Source of the DNA: Pseudomonas vranovensis DSM 16006
GTDB lineage: Bacteria; Pseudomonadota; Gammaproteobacteria; Pseudomonadales; Pseudomonadaceae
Assembly: GCF_000425805.1 (NCBI RefSeq)
Contig: NZ_KE384455.1
Span: 261,088-325,087, forward strand
Direction: 5' to 3'
DNA: 64,000 nucleotides
Shown: piece after piece, positions 43,876 through 53,099 of the stretch
Position numbering within the stretch: position 1 is the stretch's first letter
How the letters are laid out: every line of letters starts with the position of its first letter
The notes under the pieces: model-generated
What the model was told of the DNA's origin: nothing
The model's database searches: none
The model's input: the letters and a program-made list of their open reading frames with translations, nothing else
Position numbers and translations under genes: made by a program

Positions 43876-45261
43876 ATGCAGCAGACTCAAAACACTACCC
43901 TGCTGATCATCGGTGGCGGCCCTGGCGGTTATGTCGCAGCCATCCGTGCCGGTCAACTGGGCATCCCGACCGTACTGGTCGAGGGTCAGGCCCTGGGTGG
44001 CACCTGCCTGAACATCGGCTGCATTCCGTCCAAGGCACTGATTCATGTGGCCGAGCAGTTTCATCAAACTCGCCATCACAGCCAGCAGTCGAGCCTGGGC
44101 ATCAAAGTGTCGCCACCGAGCCTGGACATCGGCCAGAGCGTGGCCTGGAAAGACGGCATCGTCGATCGCCTGACCAGCGGCGTCGCCGCCTTGCTGAAAA
44201 AGCATGGGGTCAAGGTGATCCACGGCTGGGCGAAAATTCTCGACGGCAAGAACGTCGAAGTCGATGGCCAGCGCATCCAGTGCGAGCATCTGTTGCTGGC
44301 TACCGGCTCCAGCAGTGTCGAGCTGCCGATGTTGCCCCTGGGTGGCGCGATCATCTCGTCCACCGAAGCCCTGGCGCCCAAGGCACTGCCCAAGCACCTG
44401 ACAGTGGTCGGGGGTGGTTACATCGGCCTTGAGCTGGGCATCGCCTACCGCAAGCTCGGCGTCGAGGTCAGCGTGGTCGAGGCCCGCGAGCGGATCCTGC
44501 CAACCTACGACAGCGAACTGACGGCACCGGTGGCCGAGTCGATCAAGAAGCTCGGCATCACGCTCTACCTCAAGCACAGCGTTGAAGGGTTCGATGCCGA
44601 CAAGCAGCACCTGCAGGTACGCGACCCGGCCGGTGAACTGCTACAACTGGACACCGACCAGGTGCTGGTGGCGGTGGGTCGCAAGCCACGCATCCAGGGC
44701 TTCAACCTGGAATGTCTGGACCTGAAGATGAACGGCGCGGCGGTGGCCATCGACGAGCGCTGCCAGACCAGCATGCGCAACGTCTGGGCCATCGGCGACC
44801 TGAGCGGTGAACCGATGCTCGCCCACCGGGCCATGGCCCAGGGCGAAATGGTCGCCGAGATCATTGCCGGCAAGACCCGCCGCTTCGAGCCCAGCGCCAT
44901 TGCCGCCGTGTGCTTCACCGATCCGGAGCTGGTGGTGGTCGGCAAGACGCCGGAGAACGCCGAGCAGGATGGCCTGGACTGCATCGTTGCGCAGTTCCCG
45001 TTCGCCGCCAACGGCCGGGCCATGACACTGGAATCCAAAAGCGGTTTCGTGCGGGTGGTCGCCCGTCGCGACAATCACCTGATCCTGGGGTGGCAAGCCG
45101 TCGGCGTAGGCGTCTCGGAGCTGTCCACGGCATTTGCCCAGTCACTGGAAATGGGCGCACGCCTTGAGGATGTGGCCGGCACCATCCATGCCCACCCGAC
45201 CCTCGGCGAGGCGGTGCAGGAAGCCGCATTGCGAGCACTGGGCCACGCCCTGCACCTGTAA
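43876..45261 (+). CDS. lpdV: LpdV, E3 dihydrolipoyl dehydrogenase of the bkd complex
   Basis: Flavoprotein that reoxidises lipoamide with NAD. FAD motif LLIIGGGPGGYVAAIRAGQ at the N-terminus, redox-active disulfide GGTCLNIGCIPSK, NAD motif VVGGGYIGLELGIAY, and C-terminal catalytic HAHPTLGEA. 461 aa. The ATG at 43876 follows a GGAG; a GTG two codons earlier overlaps the bkdB stop. It is the last gene of the operon. Confidence 0.97.
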   Translation: MQQTQNTTLLIIGGGPGGYVAAIRAGQLGIPTVLVEGQALGGTCLNIGCIPSKALIHVAEQFHQTRHHSQQSSLGIKVSPPSLDIGQSVAWKDGIVDRLTSGVAALLKKHGVKVIHGWAKILDGKNVEVDGQRIQCEHLLLATGSSSVELPMLPLGGAIISSTEALAPKALPKHLTVVGGGYIGLELGIAYRKLGVEVSVVEARERILPTYDSELTAPVAESIKKLGITLYLKHSVEGFDADKQHLQVRDPAGELLQLDTDQVLVAVGRKPRIQGFNLECLDLKMNGAAVAIDERCQTSMRNVWAIGDLSGEPMLAHRAMAQGEMVAEIIAGKTRRFEPSAIAAVCFTDPELVVVGKTPENAEQDGLDCIVAQFPFAANGRAMTLESKSGFVRVVARRDNHLILGWQAVGVGVSELSTAFAQSLEMGARLEDVAGTIHAHPTLGEAVQEAALRALGHALHL

Positions 45262-45293
45262 AAAAGACACTGAAGCGGCTGAGGCCGATTTGA

Positions 45294-45327
45294 CCCGCTG
45301 CACGCTTGTGCAGCGGGTATTTTTTTG
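45294..45327 (+). terminator. bkd operon terminator
   Basis: CCCGCTGCAC and GTGCAGCGGG form a perfect 10-bp stem with a GCTT loop, followed by TATTTTTTT. It is 32 bp past the lpdV stop. Confidence 0.95.
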
Positions 45328-45375
45328 GCTGAGCTCCGCGCAATCAACAGGCGCTGCATCGACGGCCCACATAGT

Positions 45376-45416
45376 TTAGAAAAGCTAACTTCTAGCTCCA
45401 GTTATTATCGTTTCTC
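45376..45416. promoter_or_regulatory. Candidate regulator sites upstream of the RND operon
   Basis: TTAGAA-N8-TTCTAG (45376-45395) followed after 11 bp by ATCGTTTCTC (45407-45416). The same half-site and the identical 10-mer occur at 52322-52362 near the LysR start. A LysR binding site is a guess. Confidence 0.35.
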
Positions 45417-45598
45417 CTCAAGCAGAAAGCTAAATACCATCCAGGCCACACAGCCTGTTTGACTTTAGTAATTCTCACCTTTCTGCCGGGGATAATCATG
45501 CCTGCAACCTGCGCTGCACACGCACGCCCTCAACACCTGCACACCTTGCGCTCGATTCAGCCTCTCTCATGGCACAAGCCTGCGGCGCGGGGCCAATC

Positions 45599-46741
45599 AT
45601 GAATCACACGCTCTCCAAGCCACTGACCCTGACGACCCTCGCCCTGCTCTGCTCGATTGGCGGGCTTTACCTTTACGACAGCCACCGCAAGCAAGCCGCC
45701 ACCCAGGCCGCACTGGCGATCGGCGAAGCAGGTCCTGTCCCCGTGCAGGTAGCTGCAGTTCGCAGCGAGGTGCTGCCCACCACACTCAATGCCATCGGCA
45801 CAGTGGTTGCCGATCAGCAGGTGCTGGTCGCCGCCGAGGTAGCCGGGCGCATCACCCATATTCACTTCACCAGTGGCCAGACCATCGCCGCCGGCACACC
45901 GCTGGTGCAACTGAACGACGGCCCGCTGCGCAGCGACCTGGAGCGTCGCCGTATTGCACTGCGCCTCGCCGGAACGCACCTTGAACGCGCCCGGCGCCTG
46001 CACGGCCAGACCCTGTCCAGCGCCGAATACGAGCAGCACATTGCAGCCCATGACGAAGCCCGGGCACTGGTTGAACAATCGCAAGAAGAGATATCCCTGC
46101 GCCTGGTACGCGCGCCATTTGCCGGCGAGCTTGGCCTGCGGCGAATCAACCTGGGGCAGTACGTGGAAGCCGGCACGCCGATTGCCACACTGACCGACAA
46201 TCGTGTCCTGCACATCGACTTCACCGTGCCCGAACGGCATCGTGCAGCGCTCAAGACAGGCCTGCACGTCCAGATCAAGAGCAACGATGAAAGCGACACC
46301 ACGCTCCGTGGCCAGGTCTCTGCGATCGACCCGCAGGTGGACAAGGAAAACCACGCCATACGTGTGCGCGCCACCCTGCGCAATGACGCGCAAAACGCGT
46401 TGTGGCCGGGAAAATTTGCCCACGTGGCGCTTGAGCTCAGCCCCGGCCCCGCCGTTACCACCATCCCCACCGTGGCGTTGGAAACTTCGTTATCTGGCGA
46501 GCGTGTCTATGCCCTGCGCGAAACCGACGGCGCCCTGCGCGCGCACCTCATTCCCGTACGCACAGGCGCCCACTCCGACATCCGCACACAAGTGCTGGGC
46601 GACTCGCTCGAAGAAGGAGACCTGGTAGTGGTCGCCGGCCAGATCAACTTGCAGGACGGCGCACTGGTTGCACCACACCCACCTGAGGCTCTCACGCCTG
46701 GAGCCGAGGTTGTCGGGTCCCCTACCGGCCAAAAGGAATAG
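45599..46741 (+). CDS. RND efflux periplasmic adaptor (membrane fusion protein)
   Basis: A 380-aa membrane fusion protein linking the RND pump to the outer membrane channel. An N-terminal membrane anchor (LTLTTLALLCSIGGLYLYD) is followed by a split lipoyl domain (VLVAAEVAGRITHIHFTSGQ), an alpha-hairpin and beta-barrel domain (VLHIDFTVPERHRAALKTG). No lipobox. An upstream ATG at 45569 is in frame; 45599 is chosen since it starts directly at the anchor. The pump gene begins 6 bp after the stop. Confidence 0.9.
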   Translation: MNHTLSKPLTLTTLALLCSIGGLYLYDSHRKQAATQAALAIGEAGPVPVQVAAVRSEVLPTTLNAIGTVVADQQVLVAAEVAGRITHIHFTSGQTIAAGTPLVQLNDGPLRSDLERRRIALRLAGTHLERARRLHGQTLSSAEYEQHIAAHDEARALVEQSQEEISLRLVRAPFAGELGLRRINLGQYVEAGTPIATLTDNRVLHIDFTVPERHRAALKTGLHVQIKSNDESDTTLRGQVSAIDPQVDKENHAIRVRATLRNDAQNALWPGKFAHVALELSPGPAVTTIPTVALETSLSGERVYALRETDGALRAHLIPVRTGAHSDIRTQVLGDSLEEGDLVVVAGQINLQDGALVAPHPPEALTPGAEVVGSPTGQKE

Positions 46742-46747
46742 ACCGAC

Positions 46748-49700
46748 ATGGCTTTCACCGACCTGTTCATTCGCCGACCTGTGCTGACGCTGGCGTTTGC
46801 CCTGCTGATCATTCTGGTGGGCATTCGCGCACTGATGGATTTGCCCTTGCGCCAGTATCCGAAGATCGAAAGCGCCGTGATCACCGTGACCACCGAATAC
46901 CCCGGCGCACCAGCCGAACTGATGCAGGGCTTTGTGACCACCACGCTGGCTCAAGCGGTCGCCACCACCCAAGGTGTGGAATATCTGAGCTCATCCTCTG
47001 AACAGGGATTGAGCACAATCACCGCCTACCTGCACCTGAACGCCAACTCCGATGCAGCCCTGACCGAAGTACTGGCCAAGGTCAACGAGGTGCGATATCT
47101 GCTTCCGGAGGAAGCCTACGACCCTGTGGTGGTACGCCAGGCACCCGGAGCGATCGGTGTCATTTATGCCGGTTTCAGCCCTGGCGAAGGCGAACCCCTG
47201 ACGGGCATCACCGACTACCTGATGCGTGTGGCCCGCCCCATGTTGACCACGGTCGAAGGCGTAGCCGCCGTCAACGTTCTGGGCGGGCAGAATCTGTCGA
47301 TGCGCATCTGGCTCGACCCGCTGCGCATGGCTGCCCACGGCATTACCACCGCCGACGTCGACCGGGCCATCGAGCAGAACAACTACCAGGCCGCGCCCGG
47401 CCAGATCAAAGGCGCCCTGGTGGTTGCCAATGTGCGCATCGACACCCACCTCGATAGCGTCGAAGGCTTCAAGCGGCTGGTGGTGAAGAAGGGCGAGAAC
47501 CTGGTTCGACTAGACGATATCGCCACTGTCGAGATCGGCACACAAAGCCGTGACCAGATCACCGGCATGAACGGCGAAGCAGCGGTCTACCTTGAGGTCA
47601 TGGCCACGCCAGGGGGCAACCCACTGACCATCTCACGCCAGGCCAGGCAGGTGCTCGACACGCTGAACCTGCCCGCCGGGGTGAAAATGGCGATCCCTTA
47701 CGATGTCACGGTGTTCATTGATGCGGCGATCGACAACGTGCTGGTCAAGTTCGTGATCGCCGGCCTTGAGGTCGTACTGGTGATCTTCCTGTTCCTGGGC
47801 TCCATGCGCGCAGTCGCCGTACCTGTGCTGAGCATACCCCTGTCGCTGCTGGGCGCCGCCGCCATCATGCTGGCCCTGGGGTTCAGCCTCAACTTGCTCA
47901 CGCTACTGGCCATGGTCCTGGCGATTGGCCTGGTGGTCGACGACGCGATTGTCGTGGTGGAGAACGTTCACAGGCGCATGGAAGAAGGTGAGTCCTCTTT
48001 CGAGGCGGCCAGGAACGGCGCTCGAGAAATCGCCGGCCCCGTCCTGACCATGGCAGCCACCCTGATCGCCGTGTATGCGCCACTGGGGTTGATCGGCGGC
48101 CTGACCGGCGCCCTATTCAGTGAATTCGCCTTTACCCTGGCGGCTGCCGTCGCGGTTTCGGCCGTCGTCGCCCTCACCGTCTCGCCGACGGTGGCCGCCA
48201 GAATGTTGCATCACGATTCGCCCGGCCGCTTTGCCCGCGCAGTCGAATCCACCACCAACCGGATGGTGAACGCCTACGACCGCGCGCTGGGGAAGGTACT
48301 CAAGGACGTTCGCCTGGCACTGGTGATTGGACTGGGCGCCATGGCGAGCCTGCCCGTGCTGTTCAATGGCCTGCAATCGGAGCTGGCGCCCGCCGAAGAC
48401 CAGGGCGAGATCGTCGTCGACATGAAGGCGCCACAAGCAAGCAACCTGGAGTTTCTGGAGCAACAGGCCAAACGCGTCGAAGCGACGCTACTGTCGATTC
48501 CCGAAACCGGCACCGTCTACATGGTGGCAGGCACCGGCGCCTCGCTGAACAAGGGTTGGGCAGGCGTCATGCTCAAACCTTGGGAGGAGCGCGAGCGCTC
48601 GGCAGAGCACATCATGGCCGAGCTGCAGACCAGACTGGCCTCCGTGGAAGGCATCGCAGGGTCCGCCTTCCTGCCTGCCCCGTTACCCGGCTCGGTGGGC
48701 GGCTTTCCTGTGCAACTGGTGGTGACTTCCGCCTCAGAGCACGAACAGGTCTATGAAAACATGGAGAAGCTCAAGGCTGCCGCTCGCGACAGCGGACTGT
48801 TTGCTTTCATTGATTCCGACCTGACCTTTACCAATCCAACCGTACTGGTTCGCATCGACCGCTCCAAAGCCCACGACCTGGGCCTGGACATGAAGGAAAT
48901 CGGTGACACCTTTGCTCGCCTGGTGGGCGAATCCTACGTCAACCGCTTTGGCGCCCAGGGTCGCTCCTACGACGTCATTCCACAGGCCCCGCGAGACCAG
49001 CGCCTGACGCCGGCGCTTCTCGAGAGCTACTACATCCGTACGGCAAGCGGCGGACAAGTGCCGCTCTCCACGGTGATCAGCCTGGAGCGCGGCGTCGAGG
49101 CCAACGCACTGACGCAGTTCAACCAGCTCAATAGCGCCACCCTGGTAGCGATCCCGGCTCCCGACGTCACCCTGGGCCAAGCCATTCTCTTCCTGCAGCA
49201 AGAAGCGGCAAAGCTGCCAGCAGACTACCAACATGATTTTCTTGGCGAATCACGCCAGTTCCTGCAGGAACAAGGCGGTTTTGCCATCACCTTTGCATTT
49301 GCGCTGGCGTTCATTTTCCTGGTGCTGGCGGCCCAGTTTGAAAGCGTTCGCGACCCTTTGCTGATCCTCACCACGGTACCGCTGGCGGCATGCGGCGCGT
49401 TGACCGCCATGTTCTTCGGCCTGGCCACGCTGAATATCTACACCCAGATCGGCCTGGTGACGCTGATTGGCCTGATTGCCAAACACGGGATTCTGATTGT
49501 GGAGTTCGCCAATGCCGCGCAACGCAACCAACACCTGGACAGGGTGCAAGCGGTGAGGGCCGCCGCTCGCACCCGTATCCGGCCCATTCTCATGACCACT
49601 GCCGCCATGATTGGCGGGCTGCTCCCCTTGTTGTTCGCAAGCGGCGCCGGCGCCGGTAGCCAGCGCTCGATCGCCGTAGTGCTGGTAGCCGGCTTGATGG

Positions 49701-49822
49701 TCGGCACGCTGTTCACGCTGTTCGTGCTGCCTGCGGTATACGCCCGCTTTGGCCGCCAATTGGCGAATCATCAACCCGAACCGTCCAAACAACCGTTGCA
49801 CGTGGCGCCTGACCACACCTGA
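46748..49822 (+). CDS. RND efflux pump, HAE1 family
   Basis: A 1024-aa proton-driven inner membrane transporter. The proton relay is present: Asp-Asp in LVVDDAIVVVENVHRRM (TM4) and Lys in GLIAKHGILIVEFAN (TM10). Two large periplasmic loops and twelve membrane segments fit the family; FTDLFIRRPVLTLAFALLII is the typical start. It belongs to the MexI/MuxB-like part of HAE1 by eye, with no firm orthologue. Substrate unknown; hydrophobic drugs or solvents are usual for the family. Confidence 0.94.
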   Translation: MAFTDLFIRRPVLTLAFALLIILVGIRALMDLPLRQYPKIESAVITVTTEYPGAPAELMQGFVTTTLAQAVATTQGVEYLSSSSEQGLSTITAYLHLNANSDAALTEVLAKVNEVRYLLPEEAYDPVVVRQAPGAIGVIYAGFSPGEGEPLTGITDYLMRVARPMLTTVEGVAAVNVLGGQNLSMRIWLDPLRMAAHGITTADVDRAIEQNNYQAAPGQIKGALVVANVRIDTHLDSVEGFKRLVVKKGENLVRLDDIATVEIGTQSRDQITGMNGEAAVYLEVMATPGGNPLTISRQARQVLDTLNLPAGVKMAIPYDVTVFIDAAIDNVLVKFVIAGLEVVLVIFLFLGSMRAVAVPVLSIPLSLLGAAAIMLALGFSLNLLTLLAMVLAIGLVVDDAIVVVENVHRRMEEGESSFEAARNGAREIAGPVLTMAATLIAVYAPLGLIGGLTGALFSEFAFTLAAAVAVSAVVALTVSPTVAARMLHHDSPGRFARAVESTTNRMVNAYDRALGKVLKDVRLALVIGLGAMASLPVLFNGLQSELAPAEDQGEIVVDMKAPQASNLEFLEQQAKRVEATLLSIPETGTVYMVAGTGASLNKGWAGVMLKPWEERERSAEHIMAELQTRLASVEGIAGSAFLPAPLPGSVGGFPVQLVVTSASEHEQVYENMEKLKAAARDSGLFAFIDSDLTFTNPTVLVRIDRSKAHDLGLDMKEIGDTFARLVGESYVNRFGAQGRSYDVIPQAPRDQRLTPALLESYYIRTASGGQVPLSTVISLERGVEANALTQFNQLNSATLVAIPAPDVTLGQAILFLQQEAAKLPADYQHDFLGESRQFLQEQGGFAITFAFALAFIFLVLAAQFESVRDPLLILTTVPLAACGALTAMFFGLATLNIYTQIGLVTLIGLIAKHGILIVEFANAAQRNQHLDRVQAVRAAARTRIRPILMTTAAMIGGLLPLLFASGAGAGSQRSIAVVLVAGLMVGTLFTLFVLPAVYARFGRQLANHQPEPSKQPLHVAPDHT

Positions 49823-49860
49823 GCGCCGCGCTCAGGAATGCTCAGCGAAAAGGATATCCA

Positions 49861-51387
49861 ATGAGAAGCCTTGAAAAGACCTCCCCCTTCACCGGCAGCA
49901 GGTTGCCGCAAACCCTGGGCCTGCCCTTCGCCCTGGCATTGCTGGGTGGCTGCTCGCTCACACCCGAGTATGCCGCTCCGGGCGAACCACAATACTGGGT
50001 CTTCAAAGAGGCGCCGAAAGGCTCCCAAGACCAGACCGGCGCCTGGAAACAGGCCCAGCCCGCTGAAGAGCAACTGCGCGGCCAGTGGTGGCGGGTGTTT
50101 GACGATCCGCGCCTCGACGCACTTGAAGAGCAAGCGGCACTGGCCAACCCGGGACTGCACGCAGCCGCGGCGCGCCTCAAGCAGGCACGGGCACTGCAAC
50201 GCGACGCGCAAGCAGACCGCATGCCCCGCGTGGACGCCGCATTCGGCCCGTCGCGTCAACGCGAATCCCCCGCCTCCCTGGGCCTGCCCGACAGCGCACC
50301 GGCCAACACTTTTACGCTCTGGCGCGCAGAACTAGGGGTCAGTTATGAGGTTGATCTGGCAGGCCGGATCGACGCACAAGTGCAAGCAGCCACTGCCGAG
50401 CTCGAGAAAAGTGGTGCGCTGTATCGGACGGTGTTGCTGGCCTTGCAGGCCGACGTTGCAGAACACTACTTCCTGATACGCGAGTTGGACACACACTTGT
50501 ACGTCTACCGGCGCACCCTGGCGCTGCGCGATGACACCTATCGCCTGATCAAACATCGTCACGACAACGGCGATGCCGGCGAGCTCGACCTGGTGCGCGC
50601 ACACAGCGAACTTGAAGCTGCTCGCGCCGAAGCGCTGGGGGTGGAACGCAATCGCGCCCTGGCAGAGCATGCCCTGGCAATCCTGCTTGGGGTCCCCCCG
50701 GCGACGTTCAGCCTCGCACCCCAATTGCTGGTTGCCACAGACATCGCAATACCGCCTGGCCTGCCGTCCTCCCTGCTCGAACGCCGCCCCGACATTGCTG
50801 CGGCGGAACGGGCCATGGCTGCGGCCAATGCGCGGATCGGCATTGCCAAAGCTGCGTTCTTTCCAAAACTTGCGCTCACCGCCTCTGGCGGCTTCGAGTC
50901 CAGCGAACTGGGCAATGTGTTCGAGTGGTCGAGCCGCACCTTTCTCCTCGGTCCGCTGGCAGGTGCCGCCATGACTCTGCCCCTGTTCGACGGCGGACGT
51001 CGCCAGGCCAGCGTGAACTACTCACGCGCAGCATACGAAGCGGATGTGGCCGAGTATCGAGAAACAGTGCTCAAGGCGTTCGGAGAGGTTGAAGACAATC
51101 TTGCACTTTTGCGCATCATGACCGAACAGAGCCGCGCCCAGCAGATCGCCCTGGCCGCCTCGGAGCGCGCGGCGCAACTGTCGCACCTGCAGTATCGCGA
51201 AGGCTCACATACCCAGCTCGATACCATCGACGCGGACCGCACGATGCTCAGTCAGCAGTTGGCAACGGCGCGCCTCAATGGCGACAAGGCGCGCTCGACG
51301 GTGCGCCTGATCCGGGCATTGGGTGGCGGCTGGGACGACGCTCTGCAACAGCAGCAGCGCATCGTCAGCACCCATAGGGAGGAATGA
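49861..51387 (+). CDS. Outer membrane efflux lipoprotein (OprM/NodT family)
   Basis: The TolC-like exit duct of the tripartite pump. The lipobox is in FALALLGGCSLTPEYAAP, so the protein is lipidated. Two duplicated helical/beta units follow (LDALEEQAALANPGLHAAAA and LDLVRAHSELEAARAEALG), with NARIGIAKAAFFPKLALTASG in the second repeat. 508 aa. It is 38 bp after the pump; its stop lies 1 bp from the LysR stop on the other strand. Confidence 0.93.
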   Translation: MRSLEKTSPFTGSRLPQTLGLPFALALLGGCSLTPEYAAPGEPQYWVFKEAPKGSQDQTGAWKQAQPAEEQLRGQWWRVFDDPRLDALEEQAALANPGLHAAAARLKQARALQRDAQADRMPRVDAAFGPSRQRESPASLGLPDSAPANTFTLWRAELGVSYEVDLAGRIDAQVQAATAELEKSGALYRTVLLALQADVAEHYFLIRELDTHLYVYRRTLALRDDTYRLIKHRHDNGDAGELDLVRAHSELEAARAEALGVERNRALAEHALAILLGVPPATFSLAPQLLVATDIAIPPGLPSSLLERRPDIAAAERAMAAANARIGIAKAAFFPKLALTASGGFESSELGNVFEWSSRTFLLGPLAGAAMTLPLFDGGRRQASVNYSRAAYEADVAEYRETVLKAFGEVEDNLALLRIMTEQSRAQQIALAASERAAQLSHLQYREGSHTQLDTIDADRTMLSQQLATARLNGDKARSTVRLIRALGGGWDDALQQQQRIVSTHREE

Positions 51388-51388
51388 A

Positions 51389-52306
51389 TCAAGCCTCGCC
51401 CTGCAACGCTGGCAGCTGCACAGGGCTGCCAGCCTCGGCCCGGATCCAATCGATAAATGCCTGCACCTCGGGGCGCTGCATAGCCTCGGGACGGCTGACC
51501 ACGTAATAGGCAAAGCGCGATGGCCAGGGCTTGTCCAGGGCCACGACCAACTTGCCCGAGTCGATGTCTTCCTGAACATGGGTATCCTGGACCAGGGCGA
51601 TGCCCTGCCCGGCTGCTGCCGCCCGCAACAGCAAAAGGTCTTCTTCAAAACTCATCCCGCGCCGTCCTTCATCACCCACCTGCACGCCATGGGCTTGCAG
51701 CCAGAGCCCCCAGTCGGCGCGGTCACCATCCTGCAACAACGGGTAGTGCAGGCAATCGGCCGGCTCCAGAATCGTCGGCCCCTGGGCCAGCAACCCGGGG
51801 CTTGCGACCGGCAGTAACACCGGCGCCATCAGCCGGATAGATTCCAGCCCGGGATAATGGCCCAAGCCATGACGCAGGGCCACGTCAATTCTGTCGCGCT
51901 TGAAGTCGACCAACTTGGCCGACGCCTCTACCCGCACCTCGATCTGCGGATGCAGCTCGCTGAACCGACCGATTCTCGGCACCAGCCAAGCCGAGGCAAA
52001 CGAAGGCACCGTGCTGATGGTGAGGGTCTTTTCGACCGCCAGGCTTTCCAGCGTCGAGAGTGACTTCTCAATCTGATCAAAGCCGCGCAACAGTCCGGGG
52101 TGAACGCGTGCGCCCGCTTCGGTGAGATGAACCCCATGGCGGCCGCGCACAAACAGCGCAACACCGATACGATCTTCGAGCAGTCGGATCTGCTGACTGA
52201 CAGCCCCCGGCGTAACGCCGAGACTCTCAGCCGCCGCCTTCAGGCTGCCAAGGCGCCCGGTTTCGGTAAAGGCACGCAGTGCAAGCAACGGCAGAACCGC
52301 TCCCAT
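51389..52306 (-). CDS. LysR-family regulator (GcvA-like)
   Basis: A 305-aa LysR regulator. The N-terminal winged HTH (LRAFTETGRLGSLKAAAESL, GVTPGAVSQQIRLLEDRIG) is followed by a substrate-binding effector domain. The GcvA-like group often controls beta-lactam or efflux genes. It is convergent with the RND operon and divergent from the GST gene; either or both may be targets. The upstream region has a 13-bp palindrome TTAGAAATTCTAA. Confidence 0.92.
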   Translation of the reverse strand: MGAVLPLLALRAFTETGRLGSLKAAAESLGVTPGAVSQQIRLLEDRIGVALFVRGRHGVHLTEAGARVHPGLLRGFDQIEKSLSTLESLAVEKTLTISTVPSFASAWLVPRIGRFSELHPQIEVRVEASAKLVDFKRDRIDVALRHGLGHYPGLESIRLMAPVLLPVASPGLLAQGPTILEPADCLHYPLLQDGDRADWGLWLQAHGVQVGDEGRRGMSFEEDLLLLRAAAAGQGIALVQDTHVQEDIDSGKLVVALDKPWPSRFAYYVVSRPEAMQRPEVQAFIDWIRAEAGSPVQLPALQGEA

Positions 52307-52321
52307 GTGGTCATCCTCTAT

Positions 52322-52362
52322 TTAGAAATTCTAATGCCTCAATGGAGAATTCATCGTTTCTC
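52322..52362. promoter_or_regulatory. Candidate operator between LysR and GST genes
   Basis: The palindrome TTAGAAATTCTAA (52322-52334) is followed by ATCGTTTCTC (52353-52362). Both resemble elements upstream of the RND operon. LysR regulators usually bind such dyads in the divergent region. Confidence 0.4.
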
Positions 52363-52438
52363 AATCAAGCCCAGCCTATCTAGGATAGCAATCAAGGCAT
52401 TGCCTAGAAAGCAGCAGACCTAAGGTAGAAAACGATAA

Positions 52439-53074
52439 ATGAAAGCCCCTGAATTGATCCTCTATACCGACAGCTCCCCCAATGGATTCAAGATCACCAT
52501 CGCACTTGAAGAACTCGGCTTGCCGTACACCCTCAAGCATGTGCAGATTGACCGGGGCGAACATCGCCAGGCGGGGTTTCTGACCCTCAATCCCTATGGA
52601 CGCATTCCAGTGCTGGTTGACGAAGGTGCCGGCATCACGCTGTTCGAGTCGGCAGCCATTCTGATGTACCTGGCTGAAAAAGCCGGCCGCCTGCTGCCCG
52701 GCGACAGCGCATCGCGTTGGTCGGCCATCACCTGGCTGATGTTTCATGCCTCGAGCATGGGCCCCCTGCTCGGTCAGCGCGTGCACTACGAGCTGTTCGA
52801 AACCCCGGCCATCGACACGGTCACCAAGCGCTTTCGCCGCCTGACCGAGGTCGCCTTCGCCACCCTGGACACGCGTCTTGAGCACAACGAGTGGCTGGCC
52901 GGCAGCGAATACAGCATCGCCGATATCGCCACCTTCGGCTGGATGCACATCGTGCGCATCGTCGCGTTCGACTTCAGCCATTACCGCCACCTGAGCGACT
53001 GGTACGAGCGCGTCAACCAGCGTCCTGCCGTGCAACGCGGCATTCGCCTGCCCCAGCCTGCAACGGGTCCCTGA
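52439..53074 (+). CDS. Glutathione S-transferase family protein
   Basis: A 211-aa GST. The thioredoxin-like N-terminal domain has LILYTDSSPNGFKITIALEE, NPYGRIPVLVD and LFESAAILMYLAEKAG (glutathione gamma-Glu site). The helical C-terminal domain has the N-cap motif SIADIATFGW. It resembles the YfcG/Ure2-like group, which may act as disulfide reductases. It is followed 25 bp later by the luciferase-like gene, so the two may share a transcript. Confidence 0.92.
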   Translation: MKAPELILYTDSSPNGFKITIALEELGLPYTLKHVQIDRGEHRQAGFLTLNPYGRIPVLVDEGAGITLFESAAILMYLAEKAGRLLPGDSASRWSAITWLMFHASSMGPLLGQRVHYELFETPAIDTVTKRFRRLTEVAFATLDTRLEHNEWLAGSEYSIADIATFGWMHIVRIVAFDFSHYRHLSDWYERVNQRPAVQRGIRLPQPATGP

Positions 53075-53099
53075 CAAATTCACCTGGAGGAGAACCGGC

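Larger units (their letters stand above)
45262..45598. other. Intergenic region: lpdV terminator and RND operon upstream region
   Basis: 337 bp. The left part holds the lpdV terminator. Around 45376-45395 is TTAGAA-N8-TTCTAG, and at 45407-45416 ATCGTTTCTC, both similar to sequence upstream of the LysR/GST genes. No convincing -35/-10 pair was recognised. Confidence 0.6.
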
